Below, one piece after another: positions 32,345 through 44,835 of a stretch of DNA of 64,000 nucleotides. The notes under the pieces were generated by a model. That model searched no databases. It was not told the origin of the DNA and worked only from the letters and a program-made list of their open reading frames with translations. Source of the stretch: Hyphochytrium catenoides (lineage: Eukaryota; Sar; Hyphochytriomycetes; Hyphochytriales; Hyphochytriaceae); the NCBI GenBank assembly GCA_900088475.1, contig FLMG01001193.1:62001-126000 (forward strand), in the 5' to 3' direction. The first letter of the stretch is position 1. Each line of letters starts with the position of its first letter. A program made the position numbers and the translations under genes.

Positions 32345-35300
32345 CTACACGTCCTCAGTGAAACGCTGACCTGTGACAGGGTCTGTCTTCAGATCCCCAT
32401 TCGTGTTTTTATAGCGTACGAGGGTGCCGTTGGGATACACTGCGAAGATCGTATCCCCAATCCTCTTCCCGTCATACTAGAAGTGAGAAAAACACAAAAG
32501 TACATAAGGATTATGTTTTTCGCAATCCCCCCACATCAGCCACGAAGTAGCCTGGTTTACTCACCGCACAACGAGTGTCAGGAGTTATCTCTTGATAGCG
32601 TGACATCGCCTCAGCCTTTTCACAAGCCACCTGCAAAAATCTGTACCGCCAGAGATTCCGCACAATCATGGCATCTCTGACTCTGTAGGAGGAGTTTGGT
32701 AGCACTTGGCTGAAGTAGTCTTTCAACTCCGACAATGTCAAGTCCTTTGGTAGCACCTCCATGGCCTAGATATCGAAAGAGCCAATGGAAATGGTCAGCC
32801 ATGGTACCTAAGAAGTTCGGCTATTGACCAGGGGCTGCAGTGGAACTGCTTTCCCGAAACTCAATGGCCAATAAGTCCCCCTTTCCCAAGCCTGCCCAAG
32901 ACCAATCCACCCCATCATGACCCAACTCAAAGCCTATGTGTCGCCAATCACCTGGATGGGATTGATGTTCTTAGCATTGGTTCGGAGCACAGACATGGCT
33001 CTTTCCTTAAATTGAGCTCGCTGTGTAGGATCCTTGGGATTGAGCAGGGCCTGAAGATGAACCGGAAGCTTAGCGAACATCTGTAAAGCCAAACGAGACC
33101 AAAAACAAGGCACAAGAAAGGCAACAAAAGCTCATACCTTAATTAGCCTAATCAGGAGCGGGTTATCATGATATCGAGCGTCACTTAAGTTCTTGGCATG
33201 GCCAAACTGCAGGCAGTAGATCTCGGCAGCTAGTAAAGGCGAAGAGAACACATGGCAGTGAAGTCGTTCAGTTAACATGAATTTACTGTGTCCAAGATAA
33301 ATGATGAAGCTCAGGCAAGCCGAAGACAAACACGTGCGGCTATTCAGAAAACTACGTCTAAATGTCAGACGTCTTACCTCTAGGATCACCAACCTCGTAG
33401 AGCAAGATATCAATGGCATCTTCGTGTCGGCCAGCTTTGCTACAAAGGTTGACATACTCTGCAATGAGTTGGTTCTGCCTCGTCACCTCCAGAAGGCGGG
33501 CCATGTCGTAGGACCCGCCACGCTTGATAAAATCCACTAGTTTCTGGCGTACAACCTGTAGCCTTCCAGTCTCAACTTTCACATTAACTAATAGGCAAAG
33601 GAACCGGCAATTTAGACTCCTGAGGCCGGATTTTAGCTGATCAGCAAATTAGCCTACCAGGTGCCGACTTTCGCCTGGATGATCCTGCCTGCTGGATAAG
33701 ATCTACAGTTTCCCTGATATACTCCATTGCTAACCGTGTGTGATAGCTTTCAACAGTCTTCGTGTCCTAGGCACACACAGTTAATAAAAAGACAAACTGA
33801 GTAGGGTAGGAGGGATGCGGAATATCCACCGTAAACCTCCAAGTGATACTTCCTTCATCACCCCCTGCAGCTCAACTACCGCTTGTCCCCTTCCTTGTTG
33901 TTACTGAAGGAACTCAACGAGTCCTTATTTGATAGCTGAGACTCACAGGATCATTGACAAGATGTTCTAGATACCGCTGCACCAACGTGTAATCCTGAAA
34001 GCCATCGAGGTAGTGAAGTATCTCCTCAACGGGAAGGGGCACTTTACGGGATCCGCAGAGAATTTTGAGTCCTATAACAGGAGGTGTGAGAGGAGACACG
34101 ATACTCTACTTGAAGCCTTAAATATGTGGCAATGAGTCTGCCTTTTGTGCCTTCTGATCTCTTCCTCCTACCTCGGTCTGGGTCGAGGCGCAGGACCCAA
34201 GCAGCGTACTTGAAGATGAGGTCTAGAGAGTCCGTGTTCAAGAGAACAACGACCGTTTGGTCTATGCATTTGTTTTGCAGCTCAATGTCCTCTTTACCTG
34301 CGATCATGCACATATCAAGCAAAATTGGTTGTACGATCACGCACATATCGAGCAAAACGAGTTGAATAAATAGTGGTAACCCCTCAAGGGAGAGAGAGTA
34401 CTAGAGTATCACGACAAACAGTAGTCCAACTTCTGAAGTATTAGGAGTTGCACGTACTTGTTCCAACTTTGGCCCACACGCTTAGGGCTTCAGGAACCAT
34501 ACCCTTGGCTCTATAGAGCATTGCCTGTGCGTTGGATAGCTTGGACGTCGACAGAAAAGGGATAGATTCCTCAAGGTCTAGGGCTGCCCCACTACTTATC
34601 AGATCCTCCACATCGGCTCTTCTACCAAGAGAAACGTAAAGTCGCAGAAGAGCCGTGTTCACAGCGAGCATTGCCTATAGAGCAGAATGGAGTGGTACCG
34701 TGAGATATGGCCGAGTTAGTTTTCACGGGTTATGTCCAGGTATACATTAACGGTCTCACATTTTCCGAGCTCTGGGCTTTTGGTTGCCCTTGCGCCTCCT
34801 CTAGAAAGGTGCACAAACAGGAGCGACTGATGCTAAGAAGTTCTCTTTGGGAAGGCTCCCTGATGTTCTTCTTCATCTGAATCTCTGTGATGACTGACGC
34901 GATATCGGGCTTAGAACTCTGACCGTACGGAATGACCCGAGGCTCCAGGAGAAGGGGGCGATAATTAAAGTATTTGGTCTAAGAGACAGAAGCGTTAATA
35001 AAATCGACCGTGCGGTGTGTCCGTGAGAGCATACATATCTGTCACCCTATAACCCCCTGTTTACCCATATGTAATTGAGGTCAGTCATCTAGTCCTATTC
35101 ATAGTGGTTCTTTGACCTCTCAAGAACTCCAGACGGAGCGAGATACCAAGACACTTCTACCCACCACCTCTGGCGCTGTCCCTTTACCTGGAGCTCAGGG
35201 AAAAAAGCTATGAGCTCTCTTGGATCCACCTGAGCTTGAGAAAGATGGAAGAAAGAGTCATCGAACCGAAGCTGGGTCAGAAGAGTAATTCCAGCCGTCT

Positions 35301-37189
35301 CATGAAAGCGTTGAAGCCGCTGTTGTCTCTGAAAAGACGGTTGCCGTTGGTACAAATCCACAGTAAGCAACGCGCACTAGGTGAAATTCTAACCTCAGAA
35401 TCGGGCATTCTAGCAGGGAAGCTGGCGATAAGCATCTCATGCGCCTCCTCAACTTTCCCCAATTTCAATAGATCATCTGCTTGCTGTTCAAAGGGAACAC
35501 GCTGCAGTAGGAATAGCTGCAGGGGGGTCGCTGAAGGTAGCATTTGAGTGTAAGTAGACTAGAAGGATGAAGCGAGGGACTATTTTTGCCGGGCATGGGA
35601 CATCGATAGACATTCTGTCACCCTATTGGCAGCTCTCATTCCCTGCTTACCTATAAAGACTAAGTCATCCGGATCGGAAAGGGGCTTGGGGACTCCCTGC
35701 CAGCTAAGACTATTGCAACTGAGGCACATGGCTCCTTTTAATGGTATGCTCTGCACCAAAGCTTGGTCCTTCGCACTATGAACCTTGACAAGCGAAGCGG
35801 GTGAGATGAGAGATGCTGAGTTGAAGGTGTAACACATTGTCCTTTCTGACCTCAACTGCCCTAGATGGTAGTATGGAGATGATGTTTGGAACATGGTAGC
35901 CGAAAGACGAAGGGGATTGTGACCAATTCACTGGATTCTTTTGTGCCACCTCGCCCGAGAGAGATAGGAAAACTCCCAACTTGTCAAGAGTTGACAGCAG
36001 GACCTCGCTCTCGGGCATTAGCTCAAGCATGGGAATCGTTTTGCTTGCGTCAATGCTGCATGCATAAAAGGTTAGGGCTACTCAGATCATCGCAGACACT
36101 ATAGAGGAAGAGAATCCGGAAATTTTGGTAAATGGACCTTGAAGGAGATAGGTATAGTTTGAACTTTGATTCACTAGTCGTGGAAAGTATGGGTGGACAT
36201 TTTTGTCTTTCCCCAAAGACACGCAGTATGGTGAGAAGAACAAGCTCTGGTGGTGTAGGGATGACATGGTGAAATGGCCCCAATAGTGAGCCAAAAAGGC
36301 GAATCGAGCTCGACGGCCGCCTAGATTGAGAGGAATACGCTCGATAAGGATGGGGAACAAGTCAGACCAACCGCACCTTGAACTACCAAAAGGCACAGAG
36401 TCGCCGGTGTTCTCGTTGATAAGCCAATAGTCCCGCCGGTAGCCTACGACCAAGGTTCTGCCTATCCAAAGCATTGTACTAGGAAGGTCACCAATGTTGA
36501 GCTCCTTGGAGAAGCGGTACTGGCCTGAATGATAATCGAAAAGAGCAAGCTTCCTCTTCATGGCAGCCACAATAGAGAAGGAAGGAGGACCGCGCTGGTT
36601 GACGGCCATCAGCTGTAAGCAAAATTGAGGAAAGAAAACGTTAGGGTTAGAAGGAAGCCAATACATCTGCCAAGGGGGGATTTGAAGAAGGCCCAGACGG
36701 CTAGCAAGAGTAAGGGTAGAGAGGATGGGACAATGTACTACATACCCGAGCACCTCTGACGTTAAAGCCAGACGGCAATATCTCGAGGTCTGATAGACTG
36801 TGAGCGGTGATGGCGCCATCACAGAGCACCAGAAGAGTTCCAATCTCGGGTACAGCAATCAGTTGCTCTATGCGTTTTCCCTTAATCACTTGCTTCTGTC
36901 CCACAAGCCTCCCGATGCAGCCATCTGCAGCATCAACATAAGCAATAGAGCTTGTAGGGCTGTCAAAAAACTAATGCATACCTCGAGATCGTTCCAGAGC
37001 ATAGACGAGAACCCGTCCATCCTGAGTCCCGACGAAGACAGTGCTGCCGGCCTGAGCCAATGACTCTGCGCCGTGATAAAGCCCCTATTAGCTTTGGTTA
37101 TAGGTCGTTCTTGAGGAGAATCGCATGTTACCTGCTTTCCCAGCAAGCTCTCCGACAATCGGAACCAAAAAGTAAGCCTGGCGCGACAT
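32345..37189 (-). CDS. Vps39/TGFBRAP1 (Vps3) family HOPS/CORVET subunit
   Basis: A large gene of roughly twenty exons, not all boundaries resolved; start ATG 37189 (MSRQAYFLVPIVGELAGKAG), stop 32345. The N-terminal citron-homology beta-propeller reads GSTVFVGTQDGRVLVYALER, then EQLIAVPEIGTLLVLCDGAI and LEILPSGFNVRGA, which fits TGFBRAP1 particularly well. The alpha-solenoid contains FKYAAWVLRLDPDRG, LKILCGSRKVPLPVEEIL and YLEHLVNDP. The end holds LPKDLTLSELKDYFSQVLP, EITPDTRCAYDGKRIGDTIF and AVYPNGTLVRY, the C-terminal vacuolar-sorting module. These subunits bridge Rab GTPases and SNAREs on endosomes or vacuoles. The CxxC pair usual before the YPNG block is not complete here. I cannot decide Vps39 versus Vps3/TGFBRAP1. 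Confidence 0.82.
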
Positions 37190-37368
37190 TTTCAAAGAAA
37201 CAGCTTCCTTTTTTCGGGCCTACAAGCCTCAAAGATCAAACGCTATTCCCTATGATTATCGTTTTCCATGAGCTAGCTCATCCTTCTCTAGTGTTCTAAC
37301 TGGAGGCACCCATCTCCGGCTCAGGCGATATATTTATGTCCTGATGGTCTCCCTCGTGGTGCCTGCAA

Positions 37369-37851
37369 GATGGCCGTGCGTGATAAAGATTTGGCACCAC
37401 CAAAGAGTCCCGTCCTTGGCCCTTGTCTACCTTCCACAGGTTCTGAAGATTGCAGGATGCGGCAGCAGCTGAGGCAGCTCCAGTTCCGTTCGATGAAGAG
37501 AGCGCCAGGCCGCCGACCAGATCTGTAGAACTCGAGGAGGAGATAAGAATCAGCCTGTTGCTGTCTCTATCATCAGAGCCTGCACGCAGAGGTTCTACCC
37601 TGGGTTCTTCGTACTCTCAACATCAAGAAAGACTGTCATCAAGACCCAAAAAAGAAAGCCCTTGATTTCCCGAGGTTGTTAAAAAGATCTGTACATAGGA
37701 TTACTACAAGTATATGATTTTCCTGACTGATCTCAAGCTTCATCCTGAAGATTGTGCTGTGGACAGAGCGCGGCAAGCGAGTGAGGTCGGCCTGGAAATC
37801 AGCGCTGCCCTCGTGCGGATGGATGAAGTTGAAGAGATCTGTAAGAGATAG
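37369..37851 (+). CDS. Candidate small gene, unrecognised
   Basis: A possible two-exon gene in the gap between Vps39-like and DHX16. Exon 1 starts at ATG 37369 (MAVRDKDLAPPKSPVLGP) and can be spliced at a GTAGAA donor near 37526. The last exon, about 37710-37851, encodes DLKLHPEDCAVDRARQASEV followed by an amphipathic helix (VRMDEVEEICKR). An alternative frame at 37460-37665 (FDEESARPPTRSVELEEE) competes with exon 1. The helical C-terminal exon looks coding, but the gene model and family are uncertain. Confidence 0.35.
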
Positions 37852-38233
37852 ATGCTTGTATGACCTGCTCAATCAATAGAATACCAAGCCGACGGCCCCT
37901 CCAGCAGCATAAAGCATAGCAGTATAAGGCTGTAGAGAGCTTATTCATCTTTTCTTCAAACCGTCACCTCGCCCTGCCTGAAGCGCAACGCATGTGGCTC
38001 GAAACTCTTTCAGAGTAGTCCTCCCTAAATGGCCAGCAGGCAACAGAATTAAAGGAGAAAGAGGCGCTGAAGAGAGGTCTTTTGACATATCTCGATCGAC
38101 AACATCATAGTGCGTTAACAAACAACCCTTCGATTTGAAGGTCATCTCTTTTGAGAAGCCCAGAAGGAGAACGAGTTCTATTGAATGGCTGTTTCGCTAT
38201 CTGTCATTTAGAGGCGTTGGGAAGTGATACCAG

Positions 38234-41200
38234 ATGGATTCTAGGGCGGTCGCCAGATGGGTTGAAGATCAGCTGCATGGGCTTGTCGGTTTTGCCGATA
38301 GCACTTTGGCGAAATATGTCGTAGCTCTCGCAGGAAAGGCAAAGTCAGTGCGAGCACTGACGGACCAGCTCTGTGACAACGACTTCCCTAGGACCAGTGC
38401 GACCAAAGCCTTCGCACAGGAACTCTTCGAGAGAGCTGGATCGAAAAGAAACGGTGCTTCCAAAGCTGAAGCTCCGCAAAGACTGACAAACGCTGAGATA
38501 ATCAAACAGCAGCAGTCCTATGGACTCGTCCTCTCTGATGATGAAAATGAGAAGAAAAGGGCCAAAGCAAAGGACCGACGAGAGAAGGAGAAGTTGTTGA
38601 CGAAGGACAAGGAAAAAAGGAAAAGGAACCTTCGGCGAAGGGAGAATGCTAACCCTGAAAAGGAGTCAAGCGAGGATGAGGGACCTGCTGTCAAGCGCCC
38701 GCTTCGCAAGGATCAGCAGAACGAAGCGGATCCTGAGAAGCAACATGAGGACGAGAGAGAGAGAGATTTAGCTGAGCGCTTCGCATTTGAAGAAAGACTG
38801 CGCAAGAGAGATGAGGAGAAGACCAAAAAGACGGGATCAAAGGGGCTTTCCAAGGCTCAACTTGAGGAGCTCGCCACACGAGGGACGTATACAGACAATA
38901 CGGACACCTCCATTCAAAAGCTTCGAGAGGTATCGCGACAAGAATACCTGAAAAAGCGAGAAGAGAAGGAGCTGGAGCTTCTAGACTTCTCCCTCAGAGA
39001 TGAAGACTACCTTTTCGAAGATGTAAGTCGGACGGAGTTTGAAAAAAGCCGTATGGAGCTCAACAAGCGCATTTTGGAGACAGCCAAGAACAGATCCAAG
39101 GACATGGAGAAAATTAAAGCCAGCGGCTATCATATTCCGGATGGGTTCGAGGATGAGGAAGGCCGGTACGACTCTCGCAAGAAGGAAGAGCTTTTGACAG
39201 CACGGTATGAAGAGGAAGAAGTCTTCCAAACCGAGCAGGAAGTATGGGAGGAGCATCAGGTGGGGATGAGCACCATGAAGTTTGGCGCTCAGGACAAGAG
39301 GAAGGCGGAAGAAGAGTACGAATATATGTTTGAAGATCAAATCAACTTCATTTCGGAGGAGGTTCTTGCAGGAAATGATCCGGAGGCAAAGTATGATGAG
39401 GCAGAGCTCAAGGCTAAGCTGGAAGCAGCCGCAATGGATAGCCTCCAGGAAGTACGAAGAAAGCTTCCAGTTTACCCGTATCGAGAAGAATTTTTAGAGG
39501 CGGTCCGTGACAACCAAATCCTTATTGTCGTTGGAGAGACAGGGTCAGGCAAGACCACACAGCTACCGCAGTACCTCCACGAAGTAGGATATTCACAAGT
39601 CGGAAAAATAGGCTGTACGCAGCCACGTCGTGTGGCGGCAATGAGTGTTGCCGCCCGTGTGGCTCAGGAAATGGGCGTCAAGATTGGGAACGAAGTCGGC
39701 TATTCCATCCGCTTTGAAGACTGCACCTCCGATCGCACCATTATCAAATATATGACCGATGGTATGCTACTTCGAGAGTTTCTTTCGGAGCCAGACCTCA
39801 AAGCCTATAGTGTGATGATGATAGACGAGGCCCACGAGAGAACTCTTGCTACGGACGTTCTTTTCGGGTTGATCAAAGATATTGCCCGCTTTCGGGAGGA
39901 CATCAAGATCATCATCTGTAGCGCCACCCTAGATGCCGAGAAGTTCAGCGACTACTTTGATTCGGCCCCTATTTTCATCATTCCAGGCTACGCCTATCCT
40001 GTGGACATTCTCTATACGAAGGCGCCGGAAGCTGACTACCTGGATGCGGCCATTGTCACGGTCCTGCAGATTCACATTACTCAGCCCCTGGGAGACATCT
40101 TGGTATTCCTCACAGGGCAGGAAGAGATCGAGACAGCTGTAGAGATTCTTCAGCAACGAACACGCGGTCTGGGTTCTCGCATCAAGGAACTGATGATATG
40201 TCCAGTTTATGCCACGCTTCCTTCTGAGCAACAGGCCAAAATATTTGAGTCGACTCCTCCAGGCGCTAGGAAGGTTGTTCTTGGAACTAATATTGCAGAA
40301 ACATCTTTGACAATTCCCGGGATTACGTACGTCATTGACACGGGGTTCTGCAAGCAGAAGAACTACAACCCCCGCACAGGGGTGGAGTCTCTGATGGTTT
40401 GCCCTGTCTCTAAAGCTGCAAGCCGGCAAAGGGCAGGTCGTGCGGGTCGTACCGCTCCTGGAAAGTGCTTTAGACTTTTCACTGCTTGGTCCTTTCACAA
40501 TGAGCTGGAGGACAACACGGTGCCAGAAATTCAGCGAACAAATCTCGGCAACGTCGTGCTAATGTTGAAGAGTTTGGGCATTAATGACCTCCTCCATTTT
40601 GACTTTATGGACCCGCCATCGCCCGAAGCACTGATACGGTCACTAGAACAGCTTTACGCACTTGGTGCTCTCAATGATAGAGGCGAGCTAACTAAACTGG
40701 GTCGCAGAATGGCGGAATTTCCAGTAGATCCCATGCAGTCCAAAGCCATAATTGAGTCTGAGAAGCATGGCGTAAGTGAAGAAGTTCTGACGATCATGTC
40801 CATGCTCAGTGTCAACAACTCCATTTTCTATCGCCCCAAGGACAAGGCCATCCATGCGGACACAGCCAGAATGAACTTTGCAAGAGGCGGAGTGGGTGAC
40901 CACATTGCGCTGCTTAACGTCTACAACCAGTGGGCAGAGACTAACTACTCAACTCAGTGGTCCTATGAAAACTTTATCCAGCTTCGAAGTTTAAAGACTG
41001 CCAGAGACGTTCGAGAACAGTTGGCAGCTTTGTGTGACCGCGTTGAGGTGGAAAAATTGAGTAACCCAACTGATCTGGATGCGATACGGAAAGCGATCAC
41101 AGCCGGCTACTTCTATAATACGGCCAAGTTCGACAAGAGTGGCCACTATAAGACCGTCAAGCATGCCCATACTGTGCACATCCACCCGTCCTCATGTCTT

Positions 41201-41398
41201 TTCAAGGAAGAGGAGATGCCACCGTGGGTACTCTACCATGAGCTGGCATTCACTTCGAAGGAGTACATGAGGCAAGTTATCCCTATCAAGCCAGAATGGC
41301 TGATTGAAATAGCACCACATTACTATCAAGCCAAAGAGGTAGAAGATAGCAGGAACAAGAAGATGCCCAAGATGGTAGGAAGAATAGCAGCGCACTAA
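38234..41398 (+). CDS. DHX16: DEAH-box pre-mRNA splicing helicase DHX16/Prp2
   Basis: One uninterrupted frame of 1054 residues. The N-terminal 400 residues are Lys/Glu-rich with DEDYLFEDVSRTEFEK-like sequence as in DHX16. RecA-like motifs: VVGETGSGKTTQLPQ (I, from about residue 432), CTQPRRVAAMSVAARVA (Ia), MMIDEAHERTL (II, Asp at about 531), CSATLDAEKFS (III), LVFLTGQEEIE (IV), TNIAETSLTIPGI (V) and RQRAGRAGRTAPGKCF (VI). Winged-helix, ratchet and OB domains follow, ending EWLIEIAPHYYQAKEVED and KMPKMVGRIA, the DHX16/Prp2 C-terminus. Prp2 activates the spliceosome before the first transesterification step. Alone among the long genes here, it has no introns. Confidence 0.95.
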   Translation: MDSRAVARWVEDQLHGLVGFADSTLAKYVVALAGKAKSVRALTDQLCDNDFPRTSATKAFAQELFERAGSKRNGASKAEAPQRLTNAEIIKQQQSYGLVLSDDENEKKRAKAKDRREKEKLLTKDKEKRKRNLRRRENANPEKESSEDEGPAVKRPLRKDQQNEADPEKQHEDERERDLAERFAFEERLRKRDEEKTKKTGSKGLSKAQLEELATRGTYTDNTDTSIQKLREVSRQEYLKKREEKELELLDFSLRDEDYLFEDVSRTEFEKSRMELNKRILETAKNRSKDMEKIKASGYHIPDGFEDEEGRYDSRKKEELLTARYEEEEVFQTEQEVWEEHQVGMSTMKFGAQDKRKAEEEYEYMFEDQINFISEEVLAGNDPEAKYDEAELKAKLEAAAMDSLQEVRRKLPVYPYREEFLEAVRDNQILIVVGETGSGKTTQLPQYLHEVGYSQVGKIGCTQPRRVAAMSVAARVAQEMGVKIGNEVGYSIRFEDCTSDRTIIKYMTDGMLLREFLSEPDLKAYSVMMIDEAHERTLATDVLFGLIKDIARFREDIKIIICSATLDAEKFSDYFDSAPIFIIPGYAYPVDILYTKAPEADYLDAAIVTVLQIHITQPLGDILVFLTGQEEIETAVEILQQRTRGLGSRIKELMICPVYATLPSEQQAKIFESTPPGARKVVLGTNIAETSLTIPGITYVIDTGFCKQKNYNPRTGVESLMVCPVSKAASRQRAGRAGRTAPGKCFRLFTAWSFHNELEDNTVPEIQRTNLGNVVLMLKSLGINDLLHFDFMDPPSPEALIRSLEQLYALGALNDRGELTKLGRRMAEFPVDPMQSKAIIESEKHGVSEEVLTIMSMLSVNNSIFYRPKDKAIHADTARMNFARGGVGDHIALLNVYNQWAETNYSTQWSYENFIQLRSLKTARDVREQLAALCDRVEVEKLSNPTDLDAIRKAITAGYFYNTAKFDKSGHYKTVKHAHTVHIHPSSCLFKEEEMPPWVLYHELAFTSKEYMRQVIPIKPEWLIEIAPHYYQAKEVEDSRNKKMPKMVGRIAAH

Positions 41399-41803
41399 CG
41401 AAAATTTAGAGATAACTACTTGGCTGGTGAACAAGCTATTGAGCTGCTTCCTCCAAGTTAGAGAGCCAAGTGAGCTTTGTACTCTTTGTGACAGACCATT
41501 TCTCTGCAAAGCGCCCTTGAGGAGCGATTGTCCTTGCTGTTTCCAGACATCTGTCTGCCTCAATTATCCATTCTCTCTCTCTTGGCAGTTACGGACAGCT
41601 CGAGATAAACGGCGCTCTGTCACCTCATCCTTACCATGCCGCTGTTAGATCATCTAACTTAGGCGTTGGATTGACAAAAGAGCTGAATCGAATATGCACA
41701 ATTCTTTGCATGATACTTTTACTGCACACTTTCTTGCTTGGACCTATTCTTTTTCCTATCTGTTCAATGGCCCCACCGCGTAGTATTGCCCACCTTGCGT
41801 GTC
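41399..41803. other. Convergent intergenic region DHX16/ArfGAP
   Basis: About 400 bases between two 3' ends. Open frames present are antisense or extend from DHX16 and show no coding character. I see nothing in it. Confidence 0.55.
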
Positions 41804-44800
41804 CTAGTACTTGACAGATCGGAAAAAGTTTGATGTCATGTCCTTCAGCTGCCGCGAGATAAGACGAGCCACGTCACACGTTGCCATTAACGAAATTGAG
41901 GGGTTAGATTGATGACAGAGTGGAATGGGACGGTGCGTTAACATTTCGACATCCTTGTCTCTTGAACAGTAACAGATTTCCAGTTACCTTGGCCAGATCC
42001 TGGGATGCTTTCTCTGCTATGTTACTTGCCAAATCAGCCCCTATGTACACAGTAGTGTTAACACACACAAAAGAAGAATCATCAAAGTTGAGAGCAAACA
42101 GAAGCTGGAGCCGGAGGCGCCTAAATCGAACGGGGGCCAGCACTGACCAATATCCGAGCCTGAGCCAGAGGATCTTCGGCCAAAATACATGTCACTCGAT
42201 ATCGCTGTAGCACTGCCATATTGCTGAATCTTCTCCTCCCTTTCATATCGTTCTTGCTCCGACTCAAACTAGTTGGAATCAAGGGCATTTAGCACTAGCT
42301 TAAGAGTAGACAAAGTGCATGGGCTGATGATACCTTTCCTGTGCCAAAGAGCTGGTCGGAAGAAATGGCTTTGGCATTTTTGTACTTGTCCACGGTAAAG
42401 GAGGCAGGAGCAGCTGGGGGTGCCGCAGAATAGGACGACACTGTACGCATCGGAAACGTCAGAATAGGTGGCTCTCTCAAAACTCAATTAAACAAGGAGC
42501 ATGGATGGGACGCGAATGCTTGGACGGTGGCAAATATAGACGGGGGGAGGCCAGTAGAAAGAAGGACAATACTTCAACCTCTGTATAATCACAGCACCAT
42601 AGACGAAGAATGGCACAACTCGAATTAAGCACTGAAGAAAAGGATACAGCGGCTTCTTCTCCCATCGATACCTGAGGATGGCGCAGGAGCTGGAGCGCTG
42701 GAATTGTAGCTGTAGGAGGGTGAGGTATCGAAGATTGACGAGGCTTGAGGGGGTGCCGTAGGATCCCTATTGGATACGGTAAGTATAGTCCAGAAGATAG
42801 CTCCCCTTTCCTGTTTGCCACAAACCCCCCGAAGCATGCTTACTCCCGAAGCGAGATACAACTGGACTGTGTGCAAGTTTTCGCCTACTGCACCAGTTAC
42901 TGCACCAGTTAGGGTGCTAGAACTCACCTGTACCGTGATCCACCAGCAACGGCAGGCAGCGTCCTGATAGAGAAGGGTCAGGTGGGTAGATGGAAGTATA
43001 CAGACGTAGGGACACGACGACGTAGCTGTAATCAACACTATCGGAGGCTCACCCTTCCTCTTTTGCTAGAGCTTTGGCCAAAGCCTCATCCTCCTTGAGC
43101 TGTTTTTGCGCGGCAGTCTCTTCCGCTGAGGGTGCAGAGGTCTGGAACTGCGGATAGAGAAAACATAAGGTACGGTTCATTTACAACGAGTGGCCTCATC
43201 AGCCTTCGCACAGGGCTTGCTTTCAGTGATAAAGCACCACTCCGCCTCAAATTTTCGAATCGACTTACCGAGTCAAAGTCGTCCCCTAACTTCGTAGCCC
43301 CCAACTTCTTAGCACCACCCTGAGGATTCCGCATGCAAAGTGAGCACTTGAAGCAATGGCCAAGGATGTATTCCGTAAGGAGAAACCCAGACCGCAATTG
43401 ATGGGCTACAAGACAGAAGAATAAATTGAAAGAAGAGGTTGCCCAGAGGTAGAGTTACGGAAAGATAGGGCCTACCAGTCTTTGAGCACCCAACCTCCGC
43501 CCACCGAGCGTTGTCTTCTTTGGCCCAACTGCAGTGCTGGATCTTGAAGCCTGTTGTAAACTGGTTTCGTCGCTCCCTTGCATATCAACCTTTAGTGGGC
43601 TCTTCTTCTGTAGAACAACAGGCACTGTCGAATTGCTCGAGGATGCTGTCGACTGGCTAACTACACCACCCGGCGCAGACAGATACAAAAAATACGACCG
43701 GCAGGATGGCACTTGTTAGTCTAAAGCTCAAGCCAATAAGAGACGGGGCGAGATAGAGACGCTTGGGTGAATAAGGGACAAGGGCCCTGTTGACTGACCA
43801 CTAGCAGGCATATGCTGGGGTGGAGGAACGGCCTGGGTTATTTGTTCTGAGGCAGCTTGAGCCCATAAAGACAGAGGAGGCGGTGAGCTGCTTGCTTGAT
43901 CTTCTTTGGGCGGATCCTGTTTTAGATGCTTCTTGTCATGTGCAGGCTGATCCCCCAGGACCACTTGGCTTAGCATTGCACTGATTGGACTAGGAGGCTA
44001 GAGAGAGGTTATCAGTATAGAAAGGAACTGCAACGGAGTGTGAGAGAAGTCCAGAATGATACCACAGAACTGACCACTGGAAAGTGGAGGCTAGAACGGA
44101 ACGCGTCTGGCAAAGGTAATGAAGGGTTACAGGCAAGAGTACTCTCAGAGCACAAAATATATTTGACTGACCGACTCTACTTCCACTCCATGGTCATGGG
44201 TGGCGTGAAAGCCGCTGTCGATCGCCTTCTTCTGAACTGCTGCTTTGTATAGCTCAGCGGCACGACTAGTGAACTTACTTTGAATCTGTTTAGGAGGAAA
44301 GACGTCAGTCGAGCATTATGCCCGCCCTACTTGCGCTCCGACTCGTCCACTTACCTTCGTCGTCAGCTCAACGTTGTGAGACCTAAAGAAATCCCTTGCA
44401 GGACCATTGCCGCCAACCTGCATGACAGCCAGCTGCTCCGGAGTCCACTCATCAAGCTCTGTTGATCTTAGCGTTTAAGGGAGACCCGTAAGGAAAGCGT
44501 GAGACGGGCATTCTCCATCAAAAACATCTATCTAGTCACCTGACAAAGGTTATGTGAACACCCATTCTCCTGTGAACCGCTGAGCAGTCATAGCAAATGA
44601 AGATCCCGTAGGTTACTGATGCCCAGGTAGGGTTGGCCGCTGGACAGTCAAAACAGGTCTTGACGGCACGGTAAGCCTCTTCTACATCACTGCTGTGGCG
44701 AGAGCTATAACACTTTACCTTATTCGCCCTTAACGCTTTTAGCTTTCTGAAGATGTCCTTCCGTACCGCTGGGTCAACGAAGTTTCTTCCCGTCAGTTGT

Positions 44801-44835
44801 AGCTGACCAGCCACGACGTTGAGAGGTGTAGTCAT
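41804..44835 (-). CDS. ADP-ribosylation factor GTPase-activating protein, ArfGAP2/3 (Glo3) type
   Basis: A multi-exon gene (about ten exons) starting at ATG 44835 and ending at 41804. The ArfGAP zinc finger follows the C-x2-C-x16-C-x2-C pattern: [19 protein letters not shown] then [14 protein letters not shown], with the arginine finger in HRR. Later exons give [49 protein letters not shown] and a low-complexity linker. [17 protein letters not shown] and [16 protein letters not shown] are the BoCCS-like basic repeats of Glo3. Two copies of the Glo3 motif appear: [12 protein letters not shown] and [12 protein letters not shown]. The end is [14 protein letters not shown]. It should stimulate Arf1 GTP hydrolysis on COPI vesicles. 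The N-terminal 20 residues before the conserved start are unusual. The 12-base unit ACTGCACCAGTT is duplicated in tandem at 42887-42910, probably intronic. Confidence 0.88.

Noticed and set aside
38981-41563. Antisense frames of 119-189 residues inside DHX16
   Set aside because: The + strand frame is a full-length helicase with all motifs; the antisense frames have none.
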